From Planctomycetota bacterium (lineage in GTDB: Bacteria > Planctomycetota > UBA1135 > GCA-002686595): a stretch of 64,000 bases of DNA. The notes beneath the pieces are model-generated. The model was not told the origin of the DNA. It made no database searches and saw only the letters and a program-made list of their open reading frames with translations. Shown one piece after another: positions 48,755-58,332 of this stretch; the first letter of the stretch is position 1, and every line of letters starts with the position of its first letter. Location: contig JAEUHY010000025.1 of assembly GCA_016795325.1 (NCBI GenBank), positions 1 to 64,000 on the forward strand, written 5' to 3'. The position numbers and the translations under genes are program-made.

Positions 48755-50670
48755 TTGCACAAACGCTCGCAAATCTGGCGCGTCCGCGGAGCGGCGACGT
48801 GCGCCGATTCGCGAGTGTGGGACGCGCGCAAGTCCTCGGCGAAGAAGTGCAACTGCACGCAGTCGAGCGAGGCAAACGCCCGCAACTCGAGTCGCTGTGA
48901 TGGCGGATCGCTGCGACTCAAACCAACAAACTCTCACACCACGCAGTCTCAACGTGTTCTGGTCGCGAGCGCCTTGCTCGCGCTCTCGTCCTCGGCTCTC
49001 GCCCAGGGCTTCCGCGCCGCTCCGGCGCACAACCAACTCTCGCCCGGCGGCGACTTCGGCGTCAGCGCCGCCGCCGGCAACTTCGATCGCAACGTTGTGT
49101 TCCCCGCGCCTGTCGTCAACGCGACGGACTACGCCGTGGGTAACGTCAACATCGCACCGGGCAGTGTGGGAACCGTGAGCGTGTGCAGCGGCCAGAGCGG
49201 CGCTGTGCTGACCACGTTCAACGGTCCGCCGCGCATCCCCGCCTGCACGGGCGGCTTCACGGCCACCGACTTCGGCGCATCGCTCGCGGGCCTGGGCGAC
49301 GGCGACGGTCGAGATGACTTCCTGACCGGCGCGCCGCTCGCTCCGGCCGATCCCTTCGCCGCCTGCGGAGTCAACGGCGGAACGGGCGCGGCGTTCGTGC
49401 TGCGCTCCAACGGCACCCAGACGTTCGTGCCCAACCCCAGCGGCGCAGCGTTCAGCGCATTCGGCATCGCGGTGGCGGGCATCGGCGACTTCAGCGGCGA
49501 CGGAATCCCGGACTTCGCAGTGTCGTCCGGCGTTGGCGTCCACTTGTTCAGCGGTGCGACGGCCGCGCCTCTGACGACCACGCCGCTCGTGATCATGACG
49601 CCCGCCATCGGCGTGGCTCGCACGCTCGCGCCCGGACCTAACCTCGACCTCGACGGCCGCCGCGATGTGCTCGTGGGCAGCAACACCGGCTTGTGCGGCG
49701 TGATCTTCAACCTCGCGACCGGCGCGGCGCTGAAGGAAGTGAACTCGTTGGGCGCCACCGCGACGTCGCTCGCCGCTTGCGGCGATCTCAACGGCAACGG
49801 CTTCCCGGACATCGCCATCGGCGATCCGAGCGCGGCCGGCGGGGCAGGTTTGATGCGCGTGTTCGACAACACGACGTTCAACTCCGGCGCCGCTCACGCG
49901 ATCCTGCCCGGCGGCGCGCTCACCACGGACGGCCTGGGCACGACGCTGGGCGAGGGCGGCGACGTCGACGGCGATGGCGTGGCCGAACTGCTCGCGGGCG
50001 GCGGCCGAGGCAGCGGCCTGGTGCGCGTGATCAGCGGGCGTACGGGCGCCACGCTGACCGACACGCGCATGACCAACATCAGCGGTCCGTTCTCGCTCGT
50101 GAACGTCGGCGACCTGCCGCTGCGCACGGACCTCGCCGACCTCACCGACGGCTTGCCGAAACGCTGGTCGCGTCGCGCTTCGACACGGGCGCCACAAACC
50201 CGCCGATTCGCGCGCAGGTCCTGCACGGCGGCCCCTCGGCGAGCTCGTCGATCGTCGGCGGCTTCTGCGGCCCCGATCAGCTCAAGATCGAGCTGCTCGA
50301 TGCGGCGGGCGCCGCCAACGTGCAGCCTGTGATCGGCACGACGGCGTCGGTCGCGGTGCGCGCGGGCACGGGCGGCGAAGTCGGCCTGCTCGGCCTGGGC
50401 CTGGCGGCGCCGGCCGGCATCCCGTTCTTCGGCTGCACGCTGTTCATCGACATCTTCACGCTGCCTCCGATCATCGCGAGCACCTTCGTCACGACGCAGG
50501 CGAACACGCTGACCGTGCAGACCTTCCCCGCCAATCTCGCGGCGCTCGGCGACGCTTCGGTGACGCCGCGCGTGCAGCCGCTGTCGGTCGCGTTCCAGAC
50601 CTTGACCCTGGACGCCGCGGGCAACTTCTCGAGCTTCAGCGAAGCCCTGATCGCGAACCTCGGCTGGTGA
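48755..50670 (+). pseudogene. Secreted FG-GAP protein gene with a -1 frameshift
   Basis: The first frame gives a signal peptide (RVLVASALLALSSSALAQ) and FG-GAP repeats (LAGLGDGDGRDDFLTGAP, GIGDFSGDGIPDFAVSS, CGDLNGNGFPDIAIGDPS, GGDVDGDGVAELLAGGG), then continues as Arg/Ser nonsense from about 50153 to a stop at 50332. The correct C-terminus reads in another frame from 50152 (LAETLVASRFDTGATNPP) to TGA 50670. Loss of one C in GACGG(C)CTTGCC would explain it; assembly error, real decay or programmed shift cannot be told apart. It lacks the C-terminal module of its relatives. Start is also unclear: TTG 48755 is the only in-frame start found but lies about 65 codons before the signal peptide. The 295 bp before it (48460-48754) hold no gene I can support. 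Confidence 0.75.
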
Positions 50671-50722
50671 TGACTTGAAGCCGCCGCCTCGCGACGCGTT
50701 CGCGGGGCGGCGGCTGCTTCGT

Positions 50723-53026
50723 TCAGAGCATCGACACCGGATCGACGTCGATCGTCGGCGCGAGCGAGCGCAACTCGCCGCGCACGGCGCGCAGGGCGGC
50801 GAGTGCGGCGTCGCAGGCGTGCGTGGGCAACTTGAGGAGCAGGTGGTGACGGTGGCGGCCGCGGTACTGCGCGATGGGCGCAGGCGCCGGGCCGAGCACG
50901 CGCACTTCGTGCTCGGGCGCGCCGTCGGACGCGGACTCCAGGCGCGAGCGCAGGAAGTCGGCGAACTCGCGCGCGCCGTCGATCACGGCCTTCTCGTTCA
51001 CGTCTTCGAACACCAGACGCACGAGGCGGCCGTGCGGCGGATACGAGAGCTCGGCGCGCTGCTCGCTCTCGAGCGCCGCGAAGCCCGCGAAGTCGTGCGC
51101 CGCGGCCAGCGCGATGGCCGGGTGCGTCGGCGTCATGGTCTGCACGACGATGCGGCCGGCGAGCTCGCCGCGGCCCGCGCGCCCGGAGACCTGCGAGATG
51201 AGCTGGAAGGTGCGTTCGGCGGCCCGAAACTCCGGGAGGTGCAGCGCGCTGTCGGCCGAGATGATCCCGACGAGCGTGACACGCGGGAAATCCAGGCCCT
51301 TGGCGATCATCTGCGTGCCGACGAGCACGTCGATCTCGCCCGCGCCGAAGGCGGCGAGCGTACTCTCGTAGTCCTCGCGCCGCTTCATCGTGTCCGAGTC
51401 CATGCGCCGCACGCGCGCCGTGGGCGCGACGCGCGCGATCTCGACTTCGATGCGTTCGGCGCCGGCGCCGACGTAGTGAAGCCCGGGCTTGCTGCACGTG
51501 GGGCACGCCTTGGGTTGGCGCGTTTCCTCGCAGCACGCGTGGCACACGAGGCGTCCTATGCGCTGGTGCCAGGCGAGCGCGACGTCGCAGTTGGGGCACC
51601 TCACGGTCTGCTTGCAGCCCGCGCACCACAACACCGGCGCGAACCCACGGCGGTTCTGGAACAGGATCACCTGTTCGCCGCGTGCGAGCGTCTCGCCCAG
51701 CAGCGTGAGCAGACGGCGCGAGAACAGCTTGTGCCCCGTCGGTCCCACCGGTTCGGTGCGCACGTCGACGATTTCGATCGGCGGAAAGCCGTGGCCGCTG
51801 ATGCGCTCGGGCAACTCGAGCAGCGTGAGCGCGCCCTCGCGCGCGGCGTGCCAGCTCTCGAGCGACGGCGTCGCCGAACCGAGCACGCACACCGCGCCGA
51901 CGCGGCGCGCGCGTTCGACCGCGACGTCGCGTGCGTGGTAGCGCGGCGTCGAGCCCTGCTTGAAGCTCGGCTCGTGCTCCTCGTCGACCACGATCACGCC
52001 GATGTCCTTCATCGGCGCGAACAGGGCGGAACGCGCGCCCACCACGACGCGCGCCTCGCCGCTCGCCACGCGCGTCCAGGCGCGCAGTCGCTGGGCGTCG
52101 CTCATGCGCGAGTGCAGCACGGCCACGGACTCGAAGCGCGCGCGGAACCAACCCACGGTCTGCGGCGTGAGCGCGATTTCTGGCACGAGCACGATCGCGC
52201 CGCGGCCCAGCGCGAGCGCGCGCTCGATCAGCGCGAGGTACACCTCGGTCTTGCCCGAACCCGTCACGCCCTGCAGCAGGAATGCGCCGTGTTCGCGCCG
52301 CTCGAGCACGGGCACGAGCCGCGCCAACGCCGCCGTCTGCATCGGGTGCAGCGCCGCGGGCCGGGGCCGCACCGCCCGCGCCGTCTCGTACTCGTCCAGT
52401 CGCGCAGCGACCTTCTCGAGCACCACCCAGCCGCGCTTGCGCAACGTCTGCGCCGCCGAATCGGACAGGTTGAGCTGCTGGCACAGCTCGCGCAGCTCCA
52501 TCGGACCGCCCAACTCGAGCAACGTGCGCAGCAGGCGATGTTGCTTGGGCTGTTTGACCTCGAGCTCGGCGAGTTGTTCGGCGCCGACGCCGGGCGCGGC
52601 GCGGGCGACGATCACCTTCGCGCTGCCCTGCTCGCGTTTGAGCGCGGCGGGGAGCACGGCGTGCAGCGCTTCGCCCCACGAACACGCGTAGCGCTCGGCG
52701 ATCCAGCGCGTGAGCGCGAGCAACTCGGCGTCGACCATCGGCCGTTCGTCGAGCAGCCGCGCGAGCGGCTTGATGCGCGCCGGATCGTGCTCCGTGCGCT
52801 CGGCGAGGCCCACCACGACGCCGATCTCACTCTGCGGGCCGAAAGGCACGACCACGCGCATCCCGGGCGCGACATGCGGCGCGAGCTCCGGCGGCGTCGA
52901 GTACGTGAACTCGCGCTCGACGGGTTTGTTCAGCGCGACGAGCGCGAACAACCCCTCGCGCGACGGCGGAGGGCCGACGTCGAAGAGCAGCGGCCCGAGG
53001 TCCGCGCCGGAACGAGCACGCGCCAC
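50723..53026 (-). CDS. priA: Primosomal protein N' (replication restart helicase PriA)
   Basis: 767 residues from GTG 53026. PriA reloads the replisome at stalled forks with 3'-5' helicase activity. N-terminal DNA-binding part: REFTYSTPPELAPHVAPGMR. Helicase: Walker A LLQGVTGSGKTEVYLALIER, Walker B VIVVDEEHEPSFKQ, VLGSATPSLESWHAA, and GTQMIAKGLDFPRVTLVGI. The zinc-binding insert has eight cysteines (WCAGCKQTVRCPNCDVALAW; LVCHACCEE; KACPTCSKPGLHY). Length is typical. The start lies 10 bp after the MazG-like stop, on the same strand, so coexpression is likely. Confidence 0.95.
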   Translation of the reverse strand: MARARSGADLGPLLFDVGPPPSREGLFALVALNKPVEREFTYSTPPELAPHVAPGMRVVVPFGPQSEIGVVVGLAERTEHDPARIKPLARLLDERPMVDAELLALTRWIAERYACSWGEALHAVLPAALKREQGSAKVIVARAAPGVGAEQLAELEVKQPKQHRLLRTLLELGGPMELRELCQQLNLSDSAAQTLRKRGWVVLEKVAARLDEYETARAVRPRPAALHPMQTAALARLVPVLERREHGAFLLQGVTGSGKTEVYLALIERALALGRGAIVLVPEIALTPQTVGWFRARFESVAVLHSRMSDAQRLRAWTRVASGEARVVVGARSALFAPMKDIGVIVVDEEHEPSFKQGSTPRYHARDVAVERARRVGAVCVLGSATPSLESWHAAREGALTLLELPERISGHGFPPIEIVDVRTEPVGPTGHKLFSRRLLTLLGETLARGEQVILFQNRRGFAPVLWCAGCKQTVRCPNCDVALAWHQRIGRLVCHACCEETRQPKACPTCSKPGLHYVGAGAERIEVEIARVAPTARVRRMDSDTMKRREDYESTLAAFGAGEIDVLVGTQMIAKGLDFPRVTLVGIISADSALHLPEFRAAERTFQLISQVSGRAGRGELAGRIVVQTMTPTHPAIALAAAHDFAGFAALESEQRAELSYPPHGRLVRLVFEDVNEKAVIDGAREFADFLRSRLESASDGAPEHEVRVLGPAPAPIAQYRGRHRHHLLLKLPTHACDAALAALRAVRGELRSLAPTIDVDPVSML

Positions 53027-53036
53027 GCTCGACGCC

Positions 53037-53321
53037 TCACGGACAGGAGCACGGCGCCGCGTGGCAACGCGGGCAGCCCTGCTCGTACTTCTTGCGCGCG
53101 GCGGCTTCGAGGTCGATGCCCGACATCGAGGCGAGCGTCGACAGCCAGGCCAGCACGTCGGCGAACTCGCCTTCGAGTTCCTCGCGCTTGTTGCGCCGCA
53201 GCGCGCGCGTGAGCTCGCCGACCTCCTCGCAGAACCACATGTGCGTGCCCGAGAGGCCGCGCGCACTGTCGCGCTGGTAGTAGATGCTCTCGATCAGCTT
53301 TTGGAATTCGGCGAGGTGCAT
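53037..53321 (-). CDS. MazG-like nucleotide pyrophosphohydrolase
   Basis: 94 residues from ATG 53321. FQKLIESIYYQRDSARGLSG, WFCEEVGELTRALRRNKREE and LEGEFADVLAWLSTLASMSG show the all-alpha NTP pyrophosphatase fold with the metal-binding ExxE-xx-ExxD pattern. The family hydrolyses (d)NTPs to monophosphates, cleaning the pool. A Cys-rich end (CPRCHAAPCSCP) is unusual and may bind a metal. Just upstream of priA. Confidence 0.85.
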   Translation of the reverse strand: MHLAEFQKLIESIYYQRDSARGLSGTHMWFCEEVGELTRALRRNKREELEGEFADVLAWLSTLASMSGIDLEAAARKKYEQGCPRCHAAPCSCP

Positions 53322-53364
53322 GGCGCGGCCGCGAGGGATCAGAGGACGTGGGCAACCACGCGCG

Positions 53365-54963
53365 TCAGGCGCGCGAGATCGTGAGCACCGAGATATCGCG
53401 CGGCAGCGCGTTCTCGCCAGCGTGCGCCTGCAACGCCGCTTCGAGTTTCGAGAGGAACGCCGCTGTCGGCAGCGCGCCCAAGCGCATGACGTGCCCGTAC
53501 AGCGCCTTTTCCCCCAGTTCGGTCCCGGCGGCATCCGCAATCGCCACCGCACCGCTGTTGACCAGCACCAGCCGATCGCCGGGCTCGATCGGAACTTGCT
53601 GCACGGTGAGCGCGCGGTCGAACACCGGTCCCTTGTCGAAGCCCAGCGCGATCCCCTCGGGGTGGATCAGGCGCACCTTCTTGTCGGCGGCCGTGTAGCG
53701 GATCAGCGGGATCTTGTGGCCCGCGCACGCGACCGTCGCGATCGCCGTGTTCGGATCGACGAACACGTACAGCGACGTCACCGCCATCCCGCGGCGCACG
53801 TCGCGTGCGAGCTGGCGATTGGCGTCCTGGAGCGCGTCCTTGACTTCGCCGCCGCCCTGCAGCTTCGCGCGCAAGTACGAGCGCGCGGTCGCGCCGACGA
53901 GCGCGCCGGGAAAGCCCTTGCCGCTGACTTCGCACACGAGCAGTCCGACGCCGGCCTGCGGCGCGCCGACTTCGATGAAGTCGTGGAAGTCGCCGCCCAT
54001 GCCCGGCGCGCTCATGTGCAACGCGCCCAGGTCGTAGCCCGCCAGCTTGGGCGTGACCTGCGGCAGCAGCTGTTCGCGCACTTCGCCGGCGACTTCGACC
54101 TCGCGCTCGCGCACCTGGAGCTCGACTTCGTTCTCGCGCGCTTCGGCGAGGCTCTTGGTCATTCGATCGAGCGCACGAGCGAGCGAAGCGATTTCGCCGC
54201 TGCCCTGCGCGCTCACGTGGTGGTTCAGATCGCCCGTCGAGATGTGGCGCACGTCCTCGACCAGGCGCTGGATCGGCTGCGTGATCTGGCCGGCGACCCA
54301 CAGCGACACCAGCGCGCCGACGACGATGACCGCCAGCGTCATCGCCACGATCAGCCCGAGCAGGCTGTCGTCGTCGTACATCGCCTGCGGCACGAACAGC
54401 ACGAACGGCGGCTTGTCGTTCGCGGCCGCCGTCGGCACGTAGTACATGACCCCGGCGCGTTTGTTCGCGCCGTACTCGACCTCGGTGCGCTTGACGTCGT
54501 TCTCGAGGTCGGCGACGCGCTCGATGGTCTGCTTCCAGAAGAGCGGCGCAGCGTTGATCTGCTTCTCGCGCTCCAGCCGCGCGGCCTTCAGCGCCTCGCG
54601 CGTGGAGTTCTGGTACGAGCCCAGTTCCTTGAACACCGCGGAGTCCTCGGGGAACTGACGCTTGCTGGCGGCGTGGTCTTTCCCGACCTGGGTCTCGAGC
54701 TCGAGCAGCAGCGCGCGCTCGGCCTTCAACCGTTGCCGCTCGATCTCCTGGAGGAACGAGGGCGCCGTCTCGCGCACCGTGTCCACCATGGTCTGCTCGC
54801 GCACCACATTGCTCACGCGGCCCGCCGCCTGGTGCAGCAGGAATCCGGCGACGCCCATGACGACCGTGAGCGCGAGCGTCATCGAGAGCGTGAAGCGCAC
54901 CCACAGCGGCGTGCCGCCGGCGCTCACGGACTCTTCCTCGCGCTTGCTGCGTCGTCCCGGCAT
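53365..54963 (-). CDS. Membrane HAMP/SpoIIE-type PP2C phosphatase
   Basis: 532 residues. Two membrane segments (WVRFTLSMTLALTVVMGVAG and LIVAMTLAVIVVGALVSLWV) bracket a sensor region of about 180 residues. A HAMP linker follows (GQITQPIQRLVEDVRHISTG), then a SpoIIE/RsbU phosphatase domain with SAPGMGGDFHDFIEVG, VCEVSGKGFPGALVGATARS and the Asp in PRDISVLTISRA. Such enzymes dephosphorylate anti-sigma-factor antagonists in partner-switching stress systems. No antagonist or anti-sigma gene is adjacent. Stop is near the MazG-like start on the same strand. Confidence 0.87.
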   Translation of the reverse strand: MPGRRSKREEESVSAGGTPLWVRFTLSMTLALTVVMGVAGFLLHQAAGRVSNVVREQTMVDTVRETAPSFLQEIERQRLKAERALLLELETQVGKDHAASKRQFPEDSAVFKELGSYQNSTREALKAARLEREKQINAAPLFWKQTIERVADLENDVKRTEVEYGANKRAGVMYYVPTAAANDKPPFVLFVPQAMYDDDSLLGLIVAMTLAVIVVGALVSLWVAGQITQPIQRLVEDVRHISTGDLNHHVSAQGSGEIASLARALDRMTKSLAEARENEVELQVREREVEVAGEVREQLLPQVTPKLAGYDLGALHMSAPGMGGDFHDFIEVGAPQAGVGLLVCEVSGKGFPGALVGATARSYLRAKLQGGGEVKDALQDANRQLARDVRRGMAVTSLYVFVDPNTAIATVACAGHKIPLIRYTAADKKVRLIHPEGIALGFDKGPVFDRALTVQQVPIEPGDRLVLVNSGAVAIADAAGTELGEKALYGHVMRLGALPTAAFLSKLEAALQAHAGENALPRDISVLTISRA

Positions 54964-54965
54964 GT

Positions 54966-55451
54966 TCAGCTCCCGACCGTCCAGGTCAGTTGGGTGAGCA
55001 GCAGACGCGCCGGGACCATGACCAGCGCGAGCCCGTAGAAGCCTGCGATCACGTCGTCGAGCAAGATCCCGTCGCCGCCGGGGATCTTCTCCATGCGACG
55101 CGCGAGCTTGGGCTTGAAGATGTCGAAGAAGCGGAACACGAAGAAGCCCACGGCGAGCGTCAAGTAGCTCGGCGCGCCGAGCCAGGCCACGGTAATCAGG
55201 TACCCCACCACCTCGTCGAGCACGAAGATGCCCGGGTCCTTCTCACCGGCGTACTTCTCGGCCCAGTCGCCGAGCGAGCGGCCGATCAGGTACACGACCA
55301 CCGCCGCGACGGCGCTCCACAGCAGGTAGTTGTCCGTGAACGACAGCGCCCAGGCGATCGCGACGCCGCCGAGCGTGCCGACGGTTCCGGGCGCGACGGG
55401 CGAGCAGCCGAGGTAGCCGCAGGAAACGAGTCCGAGCTTGAGCCAATTCAT
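54966..55451 (-). CDS. pgpA: Phosphatidylglycerophosphatase A
   Basis: 161 residues, about four hydrophobic helices. It turns phosphatidylglycerol phosphate into phosphatidylglycerol. SCGYLGCSPVAPGTVGTLGG, KDPGIFVLDEVVGYLITVAW, FFVFRFFDIFKPKLARRMEK and GGDGILLDDVIAGFYGL are PgpA blocks (conserved Asp/Glu in DEVVG and DD). It overlaps the pgsA stop by 4 bp (ATGA), so both consecutive steps are in one operon. Confidence 0.92.
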   Translation of the reverse strand: MNWLKLGLVSCGYLGCSPVAPGTVGTLGGVAIAWALSFTDNYLLWSAVAAVVVYLIGRSLGDWAEKYAGEKDPGIFVLDEVVGYLITVAWLGAPSYLTLAVGFFVFRFFDIFKPKLARRMEKIPGGDGILLDDVIAGFYGLALVMVPARLLLTQLTWTVGS

Positions 55452-56068
55452 GGGTTGGGTGAGGCCAAGAGCTTGCGCGCCTTGAGCACGTAGGTGAAGC
55501 CCGAACCCACGGAAGTGGCGACGGTCGCGATCACGCAGCCGTGGGCGACGAACTCCCAGCGCTCCTCCGCGAGCGTCGAGAATTCGAACGCCTCCAGACC
55601 GAGCGGGATCCCGACCGCCCAGCACTGCACGAGCATCTTGATCTTGCCGAACCAGTCGGCGGGGAACTCGCGGCCCAGGCTCTCGACGTAACCGCGGATG
55701 CCGGTGACGAGGAACTCGCGCGCGAGGATCACGACCACGACCCAGGCCGGGAACAGGTGCCGCGACCAGGGCAGCACGGTGAGGTAGACCATCGCGCCGA
55801 GCACCAGCACCTTGTCGACGAACGGGTCGGCGATGCGCCCGAAGGCCGTGATGTGCTTGCCGCGGCGCGCCAGCCAGCCGTCGAGGATGTCGGACAACGC
55901 CACGGCGAGGAACAGCCAGAAGGCCACGTCCATCGCGAGCGCGTACTCGGCGGGCGGCATGTCGGCGCGGGGCTCGCCCCACTGTGCGAGCACGAAGAAC
56001 AGCCCGAGGGCGCCGACGAAGCGCAGCGCGGTGATGCGGTTGGGCCAGTACTCGAATACGCCGGTCAT
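55448..56068 (-). CDS. pgsA: CDP-diacylglycerol--glycerol-3-phosphate 3-phosphatidyltransferase
   Basis: 206 residues, multipass. It makes phosphatidylglycerol phosphate, the substrate of the PgpA encoded directly downstream. The CDP-alcohol phosphotransferase signature DG(x)2AR(x)8G(x)3D(x)3D is complete: DILDGWLARRGKHITAFG followed by RIADPFVDK. The length and N-terminal WPNRITALRFVGALG fit PgsA. Confidence 0.92.
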   Translation of the reverse strand: MTGVFEYWPNRITALRFVGALGLFFVLAQWGEPRADMPPAEYALAMDVAFWLFLAVALSDILDGWLARRGKHITAFGRIADPFVDKVLVLGAMVYLTVLPWSRHLFPAWVVVVILAREFLVTGIRGYVESLGREFPADWFGKIKMLVQCWAVGIPLGLEAFEFSTLAEERWEFVAHGCVIATVATSVGSGFTYVLKARKLLASPNP

Positions 56069-56151
56069 CGCTGGGGCTCAGGCTTCCTGCGCCCGCTGCC
56101 GCGCGGCGAGGATAGCGCCGCGGACGGTGCGAAGCTCGCCCGCAAAACCGC

Positions 56152-56817
56152 TCAGGCCGGAAGCAAGTCGGTGAACACGAAGCCGCCGCGCTCGAGCGTT
56201 TCGCCGACCCGCACGTCGAGCGGCGCGCGGAAGTCGGGGCCGGCGAACACGAAGCTGTGGTACTCGCCGTTCTCGCCGCAGGGATCGACGTTCGGGGGCA
56301 GCTCTTCGAAGCAGCGCCGGTCGAGTTCGCGGCCGGCGAATTCCACGGGCAACACACGCGGGTCGAGGCAGGTGATGCGCGCGCGGAAGCCGAGCGCGAC
56401 GAACTCCTCCGCGAGCTCGCGCGTCGAGCGCCCGAACAGCGGAAAGCGCGCGGCGAGACCGAGCGCCGCCATCTGCGCCTCGCGGTAGCGTCGCAGGTCC
56501 TCCAGGAAGATGTCGCCGAAGGCCACCGCACTCGCGCCGGCGGCGCGCAGCGGCTCGAGCGCGGCGGCCATCGCCGCTTCGTACTCGGCGTTCGTGCAGG
56601 GCGCGGGTATCGGCGCGAACACCAGCGGCAGGCCGAGTTCGCGCGCCTGGCGCTCGGCCAGTTCGCGCCGCACGCCGTGCATGCTCACCCGGTCGAACTC
56701 GCGCGTCAGCGTCGTGAGCAACGCCACAACCTCGATGCGAGGGTCGCGCAGCAGCTCGTGGAGCGTCCGCGCCGAGTCCTTGCCCCCGCTCCAACACATC
56801 ACCACCTGTTCGCGCAT
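56152..56817 (-). CDS. Dph6-related ATP pyrophosphatase (diphthine--ammonia ligase family)
   Basis: 221 residues. The PP-loop WSGGKDSARTLHELL near 9-20 binds ATP; VSMHGVRRELAERQARELGL and LPPNVDPCGENGEYHSFVFA (Cys-Gly-ENGEYH) are characteristic of the Dph6/DUF71 family. In eukaryotes and archaea it amidates diphthine; bacteria lack diphthamide, so the role here is a different adenylation of unknown substrate. Divergent from the cobalamin riboswitch operon. Confidence 0.85.
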   Translation of the reverse strand: MREQVVMCWSGGKDSARTLHELLRDPRIEVVALLTTLTREFDRVSMHGVRRELAERQARELGLPLVFAPIPAPCTNAEYEAAMAAALEPLRAAGASAVAFGDIFLEDLRRYREAQMAALGLAARFPLFGRSTRELAEEFVALGFRARITCLDPRVLPVEFAGRELDRRCFEELPPNVDPCGENGEYHSFVFAGPDFRAPLDVRVGETLERGGFVFTDLLPA

Positions 56818-56875
56818 GCCTGCGCAGGCTCGTCGATCGCGGGAAGCCGCTCAAGGGCGTTCCGGGCGGCCCGGG

Positions 56876-57094
56876 TTGACAGGTTTCTGCGGATGCGACT
56901 ACCCTTCTCGCACTTGCCGCCAAGGGAAGGTGGTGCAAAACCACCGCGGTCCCGCCGCTGTAAGTGGGGACTCGACGCGCACGCGACAGGCGACTGTCGC
57001 CGCAGCCACTGTTCCTCGCCCGCTGACCGCAGCGTGCGAGCGATGGGAAGGCCCGCGCACCGGGGACGATCCACGAGCCAGAAGACCTGAACGG
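56876..57094 (+). promoter_or_regulatory. Cobalamin (AdoCbl) riboswitch
   Basis: Core features of the class are plain: AAGGGAAGGTGGTGCAAAA at 56931-56950 followed by CCACCGCGGTCCCGCCGC and TGTAAG (the B12-box region, GxCCCGCxxCTGT), GATGGGAAGG at about 57042, and GCCAGAAGACCTGA at 57078-57090. CAGGT at 56880-56884 pairs with ACCTG at 57085-57089 as the closing helix. It lies on the + strand ahead of the secreted-protein gene at 57297. An ACCCC/GGGGT hairpin (57115-57130) around GAGGA may be part of the switching platform; I infer off when cobalamin is bound. Confidence 0.92.
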
Positions 57095-57296
57095 CGAGTT
57101 GTTCCGTTTCCTGCACCCCCGAGGAGGGGTCGACGGTGGCATTCACGGTGTTGTTGCTGCGCTCTTCGCGCCCGCGCTCAGGCGTCCCGCGAAGTTCGAG
57201 CCCCCCGTGCGCCCGCGTCGGCTCCGAGTCGGATCCACTCCATTTCCGGCCGACGCGTCCGAGTGAGCCGCGCCGCGCCACGAAAGGTCTCTACTC

Positions 57297-58328
57297 GTGT
57301 TTGCCAACCTGTCCCGCGGCCTCGTCGCCGCACTCGCCGTCTCTGCCTTCACCCTCCCCGCCCTCGCGCAAAACCGCTTCGCCTCGAGCGTGTTGGATTA
57401 CACGCCGGGCGCGAACCCCAACCCGAACTTCTCCGATCCGACGCGTGCGCTCGGCGGCCCGACCGGCGGCGGCCTGTCGAACGGTTCGCTCGACATCGTC
57501 GTGCTCGGCGTCGGCGGTTCGCTCACGCTCGGCTTCGACGTGACGCTCACCGACGGTCCGGGCGCCGACTTCACGGTGTCCGAGAACAGCTTCATGTTCA
57601 GCGGCGGCGTGTTCGCCGAAGTCGGCTTGGTCGAGGTCTCGACCGACGGCGTGAACTTCGCGCGCTTCCCCACGCGCTACGCGGGCCCGCTCGGCCCGTT
57701 GCCGCCGTTCGGCGTCTCGCCGATGGGCACGTTCGGCGGCCTGACCGGCGGCCTGCCGGTGATCGCCAACGTCGTCACCAACTCGATCAGCCCGTTCGAT
57801 CCGGTGGTGTCCGGCGGCGATAGCTTCGACCTCGCCGAGCTCGCCGCTCACCCGCTGGTGACGAGCAACCTGGTCGATCTCGACGCGATCCACTTCGTGC
57901 GCATCGTCGACGCCCAGGACGGCGTGTTCAGCGACTCGTTCGGCGCGCTGATCTGGGACCACGGCGGCGCGACCTCGAGCGTCGACATCGACGCGGTGAC
58001 GGCGCTGCACTTCGTCGGTGATGCGAGCAGCACCGGCCCGATCGTCGATCTGTCGATCGACGCGCAGGGCCATCTCGTGCTCGAGCTCGGCCACGCCAAC
58101 GGCTTCCAGGACTTGAACCTCGCGACCTTGAGCGTGTCGTCCAACCTGCAGCCGGCGAGCTTCAACCTCATCCGTCCGTTGCTGCGCCTGCAGCAGCGCA
58201 CGCCGCGGGGCGTGATCCTGCGCTCGGAGCTGCCGATCGTCGGCTCGGGCATCCAGATGGCGCTGTCGATCTCGATCCGCGATCTGGGCGGCGTGCTCTC
58301 GGCCGACCAAGTCATCCTCCCGGGTTGA
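57297..58328 (+). CDS. Cobalamin-riboswitch-regulated secreted surface protein
   Basis: 343 residues from GTG 57297 with AAAGG 11 bp before it. Signal peptide ANLSRGLVAALAVSAFTLPA then LAQ. The mature part starts NRFASSVLDYTPGANPNPNF and contains GGSLTLGFDVTLTDGPGADF with FTVSENSFMFSGGVFAEVG, an all-beta pattern of surface proteins that repeatedly sit behind B12 riboswitches in various phyla (my recollection of that association; the family has no proven function). RLLRLQQRTPRGVIL-like end is basic. I infer a cell-surface or extracellular protein helping corrinoid capture. The stop is 4 bp before the next gene. Confidence 0.75.
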   Translation: MFANLSRGLVAALAVSAFTLPALAQNRFASSVLDYTPGANPNPNFSDPTRALGGPTGGGLSNGSLDIVVLGVGGSLTLGFDVTLTDGPGADFTVSENSFMFSGGVFAEVGLVEVSTDGVNFARFPTRYAGPLGPLPPFGVSPMGTFGGLTGGLPVIANVVTNSISPFDPVVSGGDSFDLAELAAHPLVTSNLVDLDAIHFVRIVDAQDGVFSDSFGALIWDHGGATSSVDIDAVTALHFVGDASSTGPIVDLSIDAQGHLVLELGHANGFQDLNLATLSVSSNLQPASFNLIRPLLRLQQRTPRGVILRSELPIVGSGIQMALSISIRDLGGVLSADQVILPG

Positions 58329-58332
58329 TGCC

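Noticed and set aside
57136..57543. 135-codon frame behind the riboswitch as a real protein
   Set aside because: Low-complexity Arg/Ser/Pro product overlapping a signal-peptide gene in another frame; mentioned only as a possible leader.
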